From assembly GCA_032718475.1 (NCBI GenBank), contig JAUCBJ010007596.1, forward strand, positions 1-64,000: a stretch of DNA of 64,000 nucleotides. Reading direction: 5' to 3'. The position numbers and the translations under genes are program-made. Numbering within the stretch: the stretch's first letter is position 1; every line of letters begins with the position of its first letter. This document shows, one piece after another, positions 22,562-34,100 of the stretch. Under the pieces are notes generated by a model. That model was not told the origin of the DNA. It did no database searches and saw nothing but the letters and a program-made list of their open reading frames with translations. Source of the stretch: Nemertoderma westbladi (taxonomy: Eukaryota > Xenacoelomorpha > Nemertodermatida > Nemertodermatidae).

Positions 22562-24720
22562 TGTAACTCTTGTATTGCTGTCACTTTTCTTGGATCAGCC
22601 GTAAATCCCTTGTCATTTATTATGTGGCCACAGAATTCTATTTCTGTTTGCAGGAATTGACATTTCTTGAGGCCTAAGGTTATCCCTGCTTGTTTGCATG
22701 CCTCAAAAACAGACTGTAATGTCTCGAAATGTTCCTGTATATTCGGTGATCCTATCAGAATTTCATCAACATATGTTACTGATTTAGTTTCATGTAATAC
22801 CCGGTTAACAACCTTTAAACATTTCGAAGCAGCAGGGGTGATCCCAAAGGGTAGTCTGGTTGGTTTCAATAAACCCAATGGTGTAGCTAATGTTAGTAAC
22901 GTTTGACTGTTTTTATCTATGGGAAGCTGATTATATGCGGCTGCCATATCCAATTTTGAAAATATTTTGTTGCCTTGGAATTTCATAGATAACTCTTCAG
23001 TGGTCATGAGTGGAAATTGGTCTTCTATGAGGTAAGGATTAACTGTACTCTTGTAATCCCCACATATTCTCACTGAACCGTCTGGCTTTGGAGTTACCAC
23101 CAAGGGTGTTGCCCATTCTATATTTTCGTTTAACTCAGGTGGAACTAATCTATGCTCTGCTATGTCGTGCTTTAACTGAGCAATGACCTTTTCCTTGAAT
23201 GCCTGCGGTACCGTTCTGGCCTGTAAAAATTTTGGTTTCGTATTCTCATCTTTTAAACGAATGCAGGTTTCTTGCCCTTTGTAACAGCCAATGCCTGTAA
23301 GAACGTCCCGATATTCTTCCAGTAAACTTTGTAGTCGTTTGTCGTAACCCTCAGAATTTATCACTTGGTGTACCTTAGTAATATCCTGTTCTATCATGTC
23401 ATCTATGCTGTAACCCATTAATTTCATTCGTTTGATCCAATACAAACCGAATAGTGGTATGTGTTCACAATTTTCAGCAACAATAAGTGGCATTGCGATC
23501 AATTCTGGCGCATTCTCTATTTTCACTGTAACATAAATTACGCCTCGTATTTCCGCAATCCCTTTGCAAAATCCTCGTAATTTTGATGTACATTCATGTA
23601 ATTGTTCATTGCTGAATTTGTTTTTGTATATTTCGTATGATATGACACTGTGTTTTGCCCCTGGATCATATTCCATTGTAAGAGGTATTTCATTAATTCG
23701 TGTTTGTAACACGATCGAATCCACTTTTGGAAGCTGTACTTTATCTATGGTATGTGGATCGCTTATTTCCGTACTTTGCAAATATATGTTATCGTTGTTT
23801 CCTTCATTGTTATCTCCCATAACATTCTCAATGTCTACAGCATGGGATGTAGGTTTTTTGTCCTGAAAGCGAACACTTTTAGTCTTTTGTTTTTTAATGC
23901 ACGCTTTTTCTACATGACCTTTTATGTTGCAAAATGAGCAAACAATGTTAGGATTTAGTCGACAATGGTTTGATTTGTGTCCTTGTTTCCCACACCGATA
24001 ACATGTTATAGAATATTGATTGTAATTTTCTGTAGATTTGTAAGGTTTATATGAAGGAGATCTTACCTTTGTATGGCGATATTTATCTTTCGGAAATCCT
24101 GAACTTTGTGTAGTGACGCGAAACGTGTCAAATTCTGGTTCCCTACCTGATTGTGCCACTTTATATGCCTCTTCATAATTTTTTGCTGTAATCAAAGCTT
24201 CTGAAAATGAAATGTCTTTCGCGTGTATTAGTTCTGCTGCAACATGTTCGTCTCGTACCCCAGTAATTAGTTGTTCTCGTAAACGGTCATCTAATGCTTC
24301 TTGAAATTCGCAATTTCTTGAAATATTTCTTAGACGTTTGGCGAAATCCGTGATGTTTTCTCCCGATGTCTGAGTCGCTTGTATGAATCGTTTTCTTTCG
24401 ACTTCTTTTGATTTACCTTTTCTGAAATATTTTGTAAGTGATTTTTCTAAATTTTCGAATGGTTCTTTAGAAATGTCTGCTGGAAACATCAAATCAGATA
24501 GTAAATCTAAAGTTTGTAAACCACAATTGGCGATGAACATGTTTGTTTCAGCCTGTAATATTTCGTTCGGTTCCATTAAATTTCCATCGGTTCTTCTCCA
24601 TGTAGTTGTACGTAGAATTGTATTGAACATTAATAGATAAGTGTCCCATCTATCTGAATCTGGATTAAATGCCTTGCAAATGTTTGTAAATTTAGTTCCC
24701 ATTGCAGGTGCGTTTGCCAT
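22562..24720 (-). pseudogene. gypsy gag, protease and reverse transcriptase (N-terminal part of gag-pol)
   Basis: The frame starts with ATG at 24718-24720. It contains a gag capsid-like region, then two CCHC zinc knuckles (residues about 238-251, CYRCGKQGHKSNHC, and 259-272). An aspartic protease follows whose active-site triad reads DPG (about residue 352) instead of the usual DTG or DSG. The reverse transcriptase has LDMAAAYNQLP, and its catalytic box reads YVDE (about 650-653) instead of YVDD. The frame is then broken at about 22562 by repeat copy B, giving a chance stop at 22519. The role is replication of the element in the cytoplasm. The two altered active-site residues suggest this copy is not autonomous even without the insertion. 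Confidence 0.88.
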
Positions 24721-25850
24721 TCTCGTAAGTTTGTACCGTAATTTGAGTTTGAGTTACACAATCACAATTAATTATCAAAGTTAATTTGATTTGTAAGATT
24801 TCAAATTGTAATTTGAAATTAAATTATGTAATTAATATATGTAAAATGTGAATGTGAATCTGTACTCGCAGCGCCAATGTTGGATGGAAAGGTGTAAAGG
24901 TTCTGACAAACTGTGGGGCGAGCCACGAAGTGAGTGAGCCTTAGCGTAGGGGTACCATTAATCAACCTGTGGGGCGAGCCACGAAGTGAGTGAGCCTTAG
25001 CGTAGGGGTACCATTAATCAACCTGTCGTTCTGTCGTTCTGTCGCGTTTTTTTTCAGTATTTTATTTTAAACGTTAATAACTCGGCCAATCCTTGATGAA
25101 ATCTATCCAAACTTGGTACACATGTTGTTTGGCAAAAGTTTGAAAATTTTCCAAGTAGAATTTGCCTGGGGCCTTCGTGCAGCATCAGTGTAACTGTTAT
25201 TGCAGTTATAATAAATTTATTTATCCAAATTTAAAATGCGTTAAATTATTATTACTGTAGGATAAATCAGCTGGGTTTCTGACAAATTTTGCAATACATA
25301 CATTTCCAATCTGCATGTACCATGTGTACCGGTACTGCCAGGCTGTACTCAATCCCTGAATCGAGAATCCTGCAATCAGTCAATACTGCAATACTGGTCA
25401 GCCGGTACCATACACTGCAGACATGCCATATCATGTAATCTAATTAAACATGGCCCCCGGCAACCCTTGCGGTGATTATAGTTTAGGCCTAATTAGCCCA
25501 GTACCGGCACCGGTAATAATAATATAATAGTTTAGATAGTTACCGCTAATCATTCAGTCATTGCTGCATTGGCACGGTACACTGTATTGCTGTACCGCCG
25601 TTGTAGTGCGCACCGTAGGTACCACCCTACTACCGGCACCGGCGACCGTTGGCAACTAGCACTTCAGCACTTTCACAGCAACAGCACTACCGGCGATATA
25701 CAGGTTGGAATTTATGTAGAGTTTGCTCAACAGTACAGATATAAAATAGTTATCTAAATTATATATATTACTATTGACAAGTATTGAAATATATACCGTT
25801 ATTCGTGTTATCAGTATTTGCAACATCTGACATTGAAGAGGTGAGAGAAG

Positions 25851-26309
25851 ATGAATACCGGCACTCAACAAAACCAACGCTTATCACAGGTCGGTATGGT
25901 TACCTCGAAACCGGCGCGACTGTCCACTCGAATACAACTTCAAAACACAAACGCCAACAATAAACTGAAAGCGAATCGAACGTCTTCAGAAGAATCTGTC
26001 ATTGGGACGAAGAAAAGGAAGCCGAAACCACGGGAATGGACCACAGCTAAGATTGAATGCTCCCATTGTCAGAGTTCTTGGACCGAAATTGAAACACCAA
26101 TTGCCGATGGGCTTGATCTCTCAAACCAAAACTTCCTCTGCGGGGTTTGCGCGGCAGTAAAGATTGAAAGTCTGGAAGCTGGCATCCCTAGGTATTATTA
26201 TTATAAAGAGCGTCAGCCTGCGTTTAATAAATATATTTTAATACAAAACAGGTCGAACGCAATGAGGCTTATAATGAAGACGAGTACTGCATTGATTATA
26301 TTCCTATAA
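25851..26309 (+). CDS. Small zinc-ribbon-like protein of the repeat family, unit 1
   Basis: A 152-residue frame starting with ATG at 25851. The N-terminal 60 residues are Gln/Asn/Thr-rich with a basic patch (KKRKPKPREW, about 54-64). A putative zinc site follows: CSHC at about 71-74, a tryptophan, then CGVC about 27 residues later. The C-terminal part (SLEAGI onward) may run through a 60-bp GT...AG segment. Beyond it a second frame stays open to a stop at 26374-26376, just after TTCCGTGGGTGG, and looks like a displaced exon. I do not recognise the family. The C-x2-C-x3-W...C-x2-C layout recalls degenerate PHD-like modules in some retrotransposon proteins. It may be a captured host exon or an element protein. 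Confidence 0.5.
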   Translation: MNTGTQQNQRLSQVGMVTSKPARLSTRIQLQNTNANNKLKANRTSSEESVIGTKKRKPKPREWTTAKIECSHCQSSWTEIETPIADGLDLSNQNFLCGVCAAVKIESLEAGIPRYYYYKERQPAFNKYILIQNRSNAMRLIMKTSTALIIFL

Positions 26310-27406
26310 ACCACCTGGCTTTGCATATTGAACGTGCGTTTGGAAATAAGTTCGTGCTACCCTTCCGTGGGTGGTAGATGTCGCGGTTATGTATTGGGGG
26401 GATGGGGGGGGGGGGGGGGGTGCAGATTAAAAGGGGTGAACACGTACTGTCCCCCTTTCTTTGATTAATTGGTGGTGTGGGTTAATCTCTCATAACCTGA
26501 TTTTGGGATACAGTCGCACAATTTTAATTTATATCTCATAACTGGGCCTCGTGCTGCGCGAAGGCCCCACCAATGTGTCGTTCTGTCGTTCTGTCGCGTT
26601 TTTTTTCAGTATTTTATTTTAAACGTTAATAACTCGGCCAATCCTTGATGAAATCTATCCAAACTTGGTACACATGTTGTTTGGCAAAAGTTTGCAAATT
26701 TTCCAAGTAGAATTTGCGTGGGGCCTTCGTGCAGCATCAGTGTAACTGTTATTGCAGTTATAATAAATTTATTTATCCAAATTTAAAATGCGTTAAATTA
26801 TTATTACTGTAGGATAAATCAGCTGGGTTTCTGACAAATTTTGCAATACGTTGGGGCTGTCTGCATGTACCATGTGTACCGGTACTGTCAGGCTGTACTC
26901 AATCCCTGAATCGAGAATCCTGCAATCAGTCAATACTGCAATACTGGTCAGCCGGTACCATACACTGCAGACATGCCATATCATGTAATCTAATTAAACA
27001 TGGCCCTGGCCTGGCAACCCTTGCGGTGATTATAGTTTAGGCCTAATAGCCCAGTACCGGCACCGGTAATAATAATATAATAGTTTAGATAGTTACCGCT
27101 AATCATTCAGTCATTGGCACGGTACACCGTATTGCTGTACTGCCGTTGTAGTGCGCACCGTAGGTACCACCCTACTACCGGTACCGGCTGACCGGTGGCA
27201 ACTAGCACTTCAGCACACTTGCACAGCACTGCAGCAACAGCACTACCGGCGATACACAGGTTGGAATTTATGTAGAGTTTGCTCAACAGTACAGATATAA
27301 AATAGTTATCTAAATTATATATATTACTATTGACAAGTATTGAAATATATACCGTTATTCGTGTTATCAGTATTTGCAACATCTGACATTGAAGAGGTGA
27401 GAGAAG

Positions 27407-27865
27407 ATGAATACCGGCACTCAACAAAACCAACGCTTATCACAGGTCGGTATGGTTACCTCGAAACCGGCGCGACTGTCCACTCGAATACAACTTCAAA
27501 ACACAAACGCCAACAATAAACTGAAAGCGAATCGAACGTCTTCAGAAGAATCTGTCATTGGGACGAAGAAAAGGAAGCCGAAACCACGGGAATGGACCAC
27601 AGCTAAGATTGAATGCTCCCATTGTCAGAGTTCCTGGACCGAAATTGAAACACCAATTGCCGATGGGCTTGATCTCTCAAACCAAAACTTCCTCTGCGGG
27701 GTTTGCGTGGCAGTAAAGATTGAAAGTCTGGAAGCTGGCATCCCTAGGTATTATTATTATAAAGAGCGTCAGCCTGCGTTTAATAAATATATTTTAATAC
27801 AAAACAGGTCGAACGCAAAGAGGCTTATAATGAAGACGAGTACTGCATTGATTATATTCCTATAA
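27407..27865 (+). CDS. Small zinc-ribbon-like protein of the repeat family, unit 2
   Basis: The second copy of the 152-residue frame. It differs from the unit 1 protein at two visible residues (CGVCVAV for CGVCAAV, and NAK for NAM near the end). Both CxxC pairs and the basic patch are kept. It has the same upstream sequence and the same 3' G tract (27967-27977). Intact frames in both halves of the dimer may reflect constraint or simply a very recent duplication. Confidence 0.5.
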   Translation: MNTGTQQNQRLSQVGMVTSKPARLSTRIQLQNTNANNKLKANRTSSEESVIGTKKRKPKPREWTTAKIECSHCQSSWTEIETPIADGLDLSNQNFLCGVCVAVKIESLEAGIPRYYYYKERQPAFNKYILIQNRSNAKRLIMKTSTALIIFL

Positions 27866-28249
27866 ACCACCTGGCTTTGCATATTGAACGTGCGTTTGGA
27901 AATAAGTTCGTGCTACCCTTCCGTGGGTGGTAGATGTCGCGGTTATGTATTGGTGGGTGGGGGGAGGGGGGGGGGGGTGCAGATTAAAAGGGGTGAACAC
28001 GTACTGTCCCCCTTTCTTTGATTAATTGGTGGTGTGGGTTAATCTCTCATAACCTGATTTTGTGATACAGTCGCACAATTTTAATTTGTATCTCATAACT
28101 GGGCCTCGTGCTGCGCGAAGGCCCCACGAACGTGTTTTATTATCTTCTCTCTAGTGGTATATAAATGAAACTGTAAGTGAGATTACTAGATATATTTACA
28201 TGCGCCATCCTGCGGTTGATATTAGTATTTGTATTAGTCTAACAGAAGT

Positions 28250-28564
28250 ACTGTTATGTGATGACAGTACTACCAACAACGGCTTATTGATTAAGAGGTG
28301 GTTTAGCGATTTGGCGCCAACTCTCAAAAAATTACCGTAGTAACTGCTTTACAGGTAAACAAGTTCATTTATACAACAGCCTAACTTGATATCTTGATCT
28401 ATCTATCTTGATATACACAGTATAACAACACAAATATATCATTCCGACAGTTATTCCTCCCAATATAATATTCAATGGTCTGTTTATTGGCTTAAAGGTT
28501 TATAGGCTTCCTGATTAACTTATTACGACAAATTAAACATAAAAATATTGGATAAATTTTAAAT
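28250..28564. other. AT-rich flank, no feature seen
   Basis: No gene or repeat recognised between the gypsy insertion and the inverted-repeat arm. Confidence 0.5.
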
Positions 28565-28830
28565 AAACATCAAAATAATGGATAGTACTCTACACGACGA
28601 ATCTGGACCGAACTGGATCGAAAGTGTGGCGAACTGGATGGAACTGGACCGCCAAATGAAAGATAATCTGAAAACAACCATCCTATGCAGACAAGTGAAA
28701 ATAAATATTGAATTATTGTGGTCGTTTCATTCGTTCCATTGTAAATTTAGTTGCTTTTAAGATGTCGCTAAATTAAGATTACTTGCTTCACATAAAACGC
28801 TGCTGTGCTGCTTTTACCAGTAGGCCAACC
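28565..28830 (+). repeat. Inverted-repeat arm A (left)
   Basis: Matches 35928-36216 in reverse. Shared blocks include CTCTACAC and GAATCTGGACCGAACTGG (about 28587-28617), GTAAATTTAGTTGCTTTTA (28740-28758), CGCTAAATTAAGATTA (28764-28779) and GCTTTTACCAGT (about 28810-28821). The 60-codon frame here is not recognised and is not conserved in the right arm, so it is not called as a gene. Confidence 0.65.
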
Positions 28831-28903
28831 GGTAGCACGTACCTGCGTTTATAGATTGCAGTATTTTGGTACGTACTACTGTACTAAAAGGTAAAACGAT
28901 CTA

Positions 28904-28976
28904 TAACGGGCTAGAACGATCTATAACGGGCTATAACTTCCTATAACAGGCTATAACCACCTATTACGAACTATAA
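28904..28976 (+). repeat. Short tandem repeat
   Basis: Diverged ~18-bp units of the type ACGATCTATAACGGGCTA repeat about four times. No function is apparent. Confidence 0.6.
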
Positions 28977-28979
28977 TAT

Positions 28980-30880
28980 GAAAATTTACATAAAAAAACG
29001 CCACTTGGATGTGTTTAACTTTTGGATTACACGGTGGTCTGAAAAATACCGCAGGTTAAAAATTAGGGTAGGCCTATGCCTGATGCTGGTCAGTTTTTAT
29101 TGGCCTATCTTCCTATATTGCTCGCTATATTCTATATCAACCACAACAACACAAAGACTATACTGCTATATCAACGTACTACTATTTTACTTACCCCTTC
29201 CGCGTCTGCGTCTGGTACCATATAAGGCTTCTTATCGAACACACTAGAAACACTGACATATTTTGAAATTGATCGCCGTTATATCTCTACCGGTAAGATT
29301 TCCCATTCTCTTGGTTATATTTGAGATGTTCCTATAGTGCAGTGACGAGTCGGGAGAAACCCGGATGAGAGGAGAACGACAAGCAAACCAGGTCAGCCTT
29401 ACGTAGGTGATGATGCGCGAATAAACCTTGGGACGTGACCCCCACTACAACCGATGGGAAACAGTCAAGTCGAGCAGTCCATCCAAACAACGACGCGTAT
29501 AGAGAGACAATAAACTCATACGAGGAGGAAGCGCTGGTGTTTAAAATGCATAGTTGAAATAATGTAATGTAGACTAAGTGTAAATAAATTTGCGTTTCCA
29601 GCTATGATTTATTATAGTATTATTATTATACATTATTAATATTATTATTGTTAATATTATTGTTAATTTTTGCATATAGCTGAAGTTTTTTTTTTATTGT
29701 TTAGCACCAGTGATTATTTATTATTATCAACAATATATTATTATCATATTAATATTAGTATTACATTAAACCAATTATAATAATAGAGGTCTCCTTGAGT
29801 TTGTTGATAGCAGCAGGTTTACCTTCGGCTGTTGTCCCATTGTTTATACTGTTGGTTGCCGTTTCGAACTCGATTGGTTTCGGCGCTTTTGGTTTTGCTC
29901 CTTTCAGCGTCCAACGAAAGAACTCCGGGGCCTCTGAAAAGGCGCTAAGCACGCTCAGAGAGGTCGTGGCCTCTGAGCCCCGACCTATATATTTTATAGC
30001 TAAAGTTACAACAGCTAAATAAAATTATATTTTTGTATAATTGTAAATATATGTCAGAATGTTCTATTTTGTTATTTTCTCAAAATGTATCTCGTATAAA
30101 CTGGAACTAGGAGACATATCCCCGTTAAGCAGAACGTCCATTTCAATGAGAATGACAGACAAATTAACCCACAGTAGCATAATAACCTCGGCTTACAGCC
30201 ACCGTAATTATACAGGTTAATTTACTTCTGGAACGGCATCTGTGATTATTCAGTATTCACATTACTCAGTATTCGCTTCAGGTATTATTTCCGTATATTA
30301 ACTCTAGAATATGACAATATTGTTTGTATCCCTATGCTTTATACAGTGAGTGGGAATGTAATAAAGTTTAAAAATATCACCAGTAAAAGGTGTCGGGTTA
30401 TTTATGTTCTGGAACATACTGTACTGTCGACTACATATTAAATTTTCATGGTAGCTAGTGATATAAACATTTATGTGAGGGAGCTGCTTCTTGGGATCCA
30501 AAGGCCAAATGTGAAACAAATTTTTAAAATGTTATTACACTCATCTTTTACTATTAAACATAATAAAAACAACCATTAAAATGTACCAAAACAATCAACG
30601 CCAATACAATTAAAACTTCAAGCACGAATTAAAGCAGGAACAATCAAATTTAAATTATTTCATAATTAATTAATTAACACAATAAATTCAATATAAATTC
30701 ATTCCCACAGGGCGCAGGCTTCTGACCAAATTTGACAACAAATTGGAATTGGCCTCCCAATTTCGCGTCGCAGAGAATGTAGGTAGTCCGTACCAAACCC
30801 CAAGGCGATCCGGTCCGCCGCTAAACCCAGATCGCATTCCTCGTCGTCGTCGACGTATGTCTAACTCTTCCCGCCGCTCC
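28980..30880. other. AT-rich DNA with a GC-rich island, no gene called
   Basis: No coding region is supported. A GC-richer island at about 29800-29990 is open in both directions for about 60-75 codons and ends in a hairpin-prone segment (GAGGTCGTGGCCTCTGAG). I do not recognise either translation. The segment at about 29330-29560 is also GC-richer but unassigned. This stretch separates arms A and B on the left, whereas they adjoin on the right, so it may itself be an insertion. Confidence 0.4.
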
Positions 30881-30884
30881 AATT

Positions 30885-31088
30885 GTTATTCAAAAGTGAA
30901 AGGAAGGTCAAGACAAACCCAAAAATAGTATTTTTAAAATATTCTGACATTTGGTTTTCGATATATCGGCATTTTTCATTTTTTTGAAATAATACTGGTG
31001 GCAATTTTCAAAATTATGTGCCGGACAAAATTAAATCATGTCAAATTGTTATTCAAAATTGAAAGTTTCATCATAATACAATAATTAA
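30885..31088 (+). repeat. Inverted-repeat arm B (left)
   Basis: Reverse-complementary to one to two units of the tandem array at 35463-35905. Shared blocks include AATAGTATTTTTAAAATATT and AAAATTATGTGCC. A 28-bp C tract (31101-31128) lies between this arm and the decayed gypsy element. Confidence 0.7.
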
Positions 31089-31098
31089 ATACAATCTA

Positions 31099-31128
<30 letters not shown>

Positions 31129-31129
<1 letters not shown>

Positions 31130-34100
31130 GTGAGGATACCACGGACTATGAGATAGTAGGCCTACTTACTGCTGTAAGGTAAGTCAGGCTGATTTGACTG
31201 GTACATATATATTTGGGATGCCATCCCATTGATTATTATTATTATTATTATATGGGGGTTATGGAGATTATATACCTTCCTCTTATTCACATATGGCGCA
31301 GTTTGTAGTTGATCCTACGCAAAGTACCAACAAACTCATCAAGACACTCATGCCTACAGGTATTTACCGGTACCATTTATAAATTCGGGACTCTGGTTCA
31401 CCATGCAGCGTGGGCGGTCTGGCAAGAAGGTACGCCCAGGCCAAGAGCAGTCTGACTCTGGAAGTGACGCTGAAACTGTGGCTGCAACAGGAGGATTTGT
31501 TTTCGCCGCTCTTACACACATGTTTCAGGAGCAACTAGCGGCTCAAAATACTGCCTCTGAACGGCGGCGCCTGGCCGAAATCCAGGGTGCTGCCCTCGAG
31601 CCACAAACTGTGGCCCATGAACGCATTGCTCATCTACTTGCTACCATACAGCAACAACATGTGGAACCGACTCAACCAGTGCTGAATTGCCAGGCGACCA
31701 ATGCCGACCTCCCAAAACGACGCACCATCGATATTAAGGATATCAACAAACTTGGAGATGATGTCGACCTCCCCACATTCCGGAAGTGGTGGAAGTCCTG
31801 GGATGTTAGGATATTCAGCAAACCCTAGAGATCACTCTCCACATCGACCTCAACTCCGATGATACAATGATGGCGATAATACTCGACACTCTTCAGGCTC
31901 ACCTCCACGCCAAACGATCAATTGCTCTAGATCGGATCAAGTTCCACAGCGCTACTCTGGGGCCCAACCAGTCATTTGAATCTTTTAGGCAACCCCTTGA
32001 GGAGTTGGCTGATAATGCAGAGATGTGCATACACTGCAGACAGGACCCAATCGTAACTCGGATTATAATCGGGATTTGATCCTCAGAGATCCGGACTAAA
32101 CTCCTCCGCATACTTCCTGCTCCAACCCTGGAAAATGCCACCACAATCTGCCAATCTATGGAATCGAGTGAAAGAAATGAATCTATATTTGGAAGTGGAC
32201 GTCCCATTCAGCAGATTTCTCGGACAGGCCAATATCAATGGGGACGGAGTTTATCAAATCCTCGTGATCATAACCACGGTCGCTCACCAAGCTCGGAACG
32301 CGCTGGTTCTTGCAGAAATTGCGGTCACCCCTATAATCTAGGGAGATCCCACTGCCCTGCACGAGAATCGAAATGTGGTGGATGTGGGAAACGGGAGCAT
32401 TTCAGACGCGTATGCCGGAGCTCGAAAGCCAACCCACGCCCAATGGACTCTAAACCTACAGGTAACGTTTCTAATCTAAACACTGTTCTTCCACCATGTG
32501 CTGGAATAAACCATGTTTAGGTTCAGTCTACCAAACATGTTTCTTCCACCATATGCGACCTGCGATACAACCAGGTTACAGTTCATGATGGGAAAACGGG
32601 ACAGTGGCTTCAGTCGATTAAAGCCCCCCCAGACAGTGGTGCGGCTGCTTCAATCATAAGTTGGAAAGTTTTTGCTATTATGGTGGATGCCCAATCGGAA
32701 CTAATACCCACGCCAGGTGCGGATCTCCTTGCTGCTGATGGCCTTCCGCTTCAGATCCTCGAAAAACTACCTGTCTGCCTTTCTTATTCCAGTGCAACCT
32801 GCGACACCAAACTCTTTGTCTCAGAGGAAACTCAGGGATGCATCCTACCCCGACAAACTTCGCAGGTCCTAGGAATTCTCCCAGCTACATTTCCCCGGTG
32901 TATCGATGCTGTAGAGTTCCCAATACACTCAATCCACCCAGGTGATATTCCTCAGCTCAAGCAAAAGTTGATGAGCGAATTTGCAGGAGTTTTTCACGAA
33001 TCTGATAAACCTCTCCCTACGATGGATGGTCCCCCAATGCGGATAACTCTTAAGGAGGGAGCCCAACCCCTCCATATCAATGGGGCGCGACCCATTCCCT
33101 TTGTTCTCATGGATGAGGTAAAACAACTCCTCGGCGGCATGGAACAACCCCAAGTCATTGCCAAGATATCTGAGCCAACTGAGTGGGCTCATCCAATGAC
33201 TGTGGCTCGGAAACGAAGTGGGAAGCTGCGGCTTAGTGTAGACCTCTAACACCTCAACCACCAGGTCAAACCACCAGGTCTTGTACAGTCATTAACAGCA
33301 TCCCAAGCTCTGCCAAATATTTTTCTGTATTTGATGCAGCTTACGGATATTGGCAGGTGCCACAGAGTCGCAGCTCCTAACAACTTTCACAACACATTGG
33401 GGTCGTTATATCCATCACCGCAGTGTCATGGGTCTCATATCCAGTGGAGATGAATTTAGTCGCCGTAGGGATGATGCTGTCCGTGGGTTACCCAATCTCT
33501 TATAGATAGTAGACGATGTTCTCTTGTACCATGACACACTGGAGCAACACATTGCTGGAGTATGCAATTTTCTCCAAAGGTGTCGTGAACATAATATCAC
33601 TCTTCATCCTGGGAAAGTCCAATTTGCTCTTTCTTAGGTCAAGTTTTCAGGCTATCTTGTTGGGTCATCTGGAATACACGCTGACCCCACTAAGACCCAG
33701 GCAATATCCTCATTTCCACGTCCAACAAATATAACCGAACTTAGATCATTTGTGGGTCTGGTTGAGCAATTGGCTCCTTTTTTACAGGACATAGCATCAA
33801 CACTATCACCTCTTCGTCCACTTCTCAGCACAAAGAAGAAAACTTTCCCCTTATGTGTTTAACACAATCTGGAAAAAAGGTAATCCCACCCCAGCCTATA
33901 TCACAGATGATGGTGAAACCTCGCACTGCATTCAGGCTGTCACATCCCATGCCGCTAATCTCTTAGGGTCCCTTGGGTCAAATCCCCCTATACTGGATTC
34001 GGAGATACCAGCGCACCTGGCTGACCCAGTACTCACTTCACTGTTTAAGTCAGCTCGGGAGGACCCTGATTATGTAACCCTTCTAGAAGCTGTTCATTCT

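Larger units (their letters stand above)
24915..28132 (+). mobile_element. 3-bp-TSD repeat family, copy C, tandem dimer inserted in gypsy LTR
   Basis: A 3218-bp insertion between TGT duplications at 24912-24914 and 28133-28135. It starts with GGGGCGAGCCACGAAG in a 56-bp unit present twice (24915-24970 and again from 24971). Two nearly identical ~1.55-kb units follow (25027-26575 and 26579-28132). TGT occurs at every internal junction (24968-24970, 25024-25026, 26576-26578). Each long unit has a (TGTCGTTC)n start, an internal GTGGGGCCTTCGTGCAGCA, one 152-codon frame, a G tract, and the 3' end TGCTGCGCGAAGGCCCCAC. The last two named sequences are inverted copies. No transposase is visible. Confidence 0.82.
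18105..28244 (-). mobile_element. Ty3/gypsy LTR retrotransposon with two nested insertions
   Basis: The element runs on the minus strand between 5-bp target duplications GAAGT (18100-18104 and 28245-28249). Its 146-bp LTRs start TGTTGGATGG and end GTCTAACA. On the minus strand a polypurine tract (GCGAGGGGGTAT) abuts the 3' LTR at 18251-18262, and a TGGCGCTGCGAG primer-binding site follows the 5' LTR at about 24866-24876. One gag-pol frame runs from 24720 to 18353. Insertion of repeat copy B (20340-22561) breaks it, and copy C (24915-28132) lies inside the 5' LTR. Removing the insertions leaves an element of about 4.7 kb. The LTRs differ at roughly three of 146 positions. Confidence 0.93.
24878..28244 (-). 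repeat. 5' LTR of the gypsy element, split by a 3.2-kb insertion
   Basis: LTR sequence occupies 24878-24914 and 28136-28244, with TGT duplicated at 24912-24914 and 28133-28135 around the insertion at 24915-28132. Substitutions against the intact LTR lie in the second block (for example near 28179 and 28204). Confidence 0.92.

Noticed and set aside
29795-30022. GC-rich island open in both directions as a small gene
   Set aside because: Neither translation is recognisable, there is no splice or poly-A context, and bidirectional openness is expected by composition.
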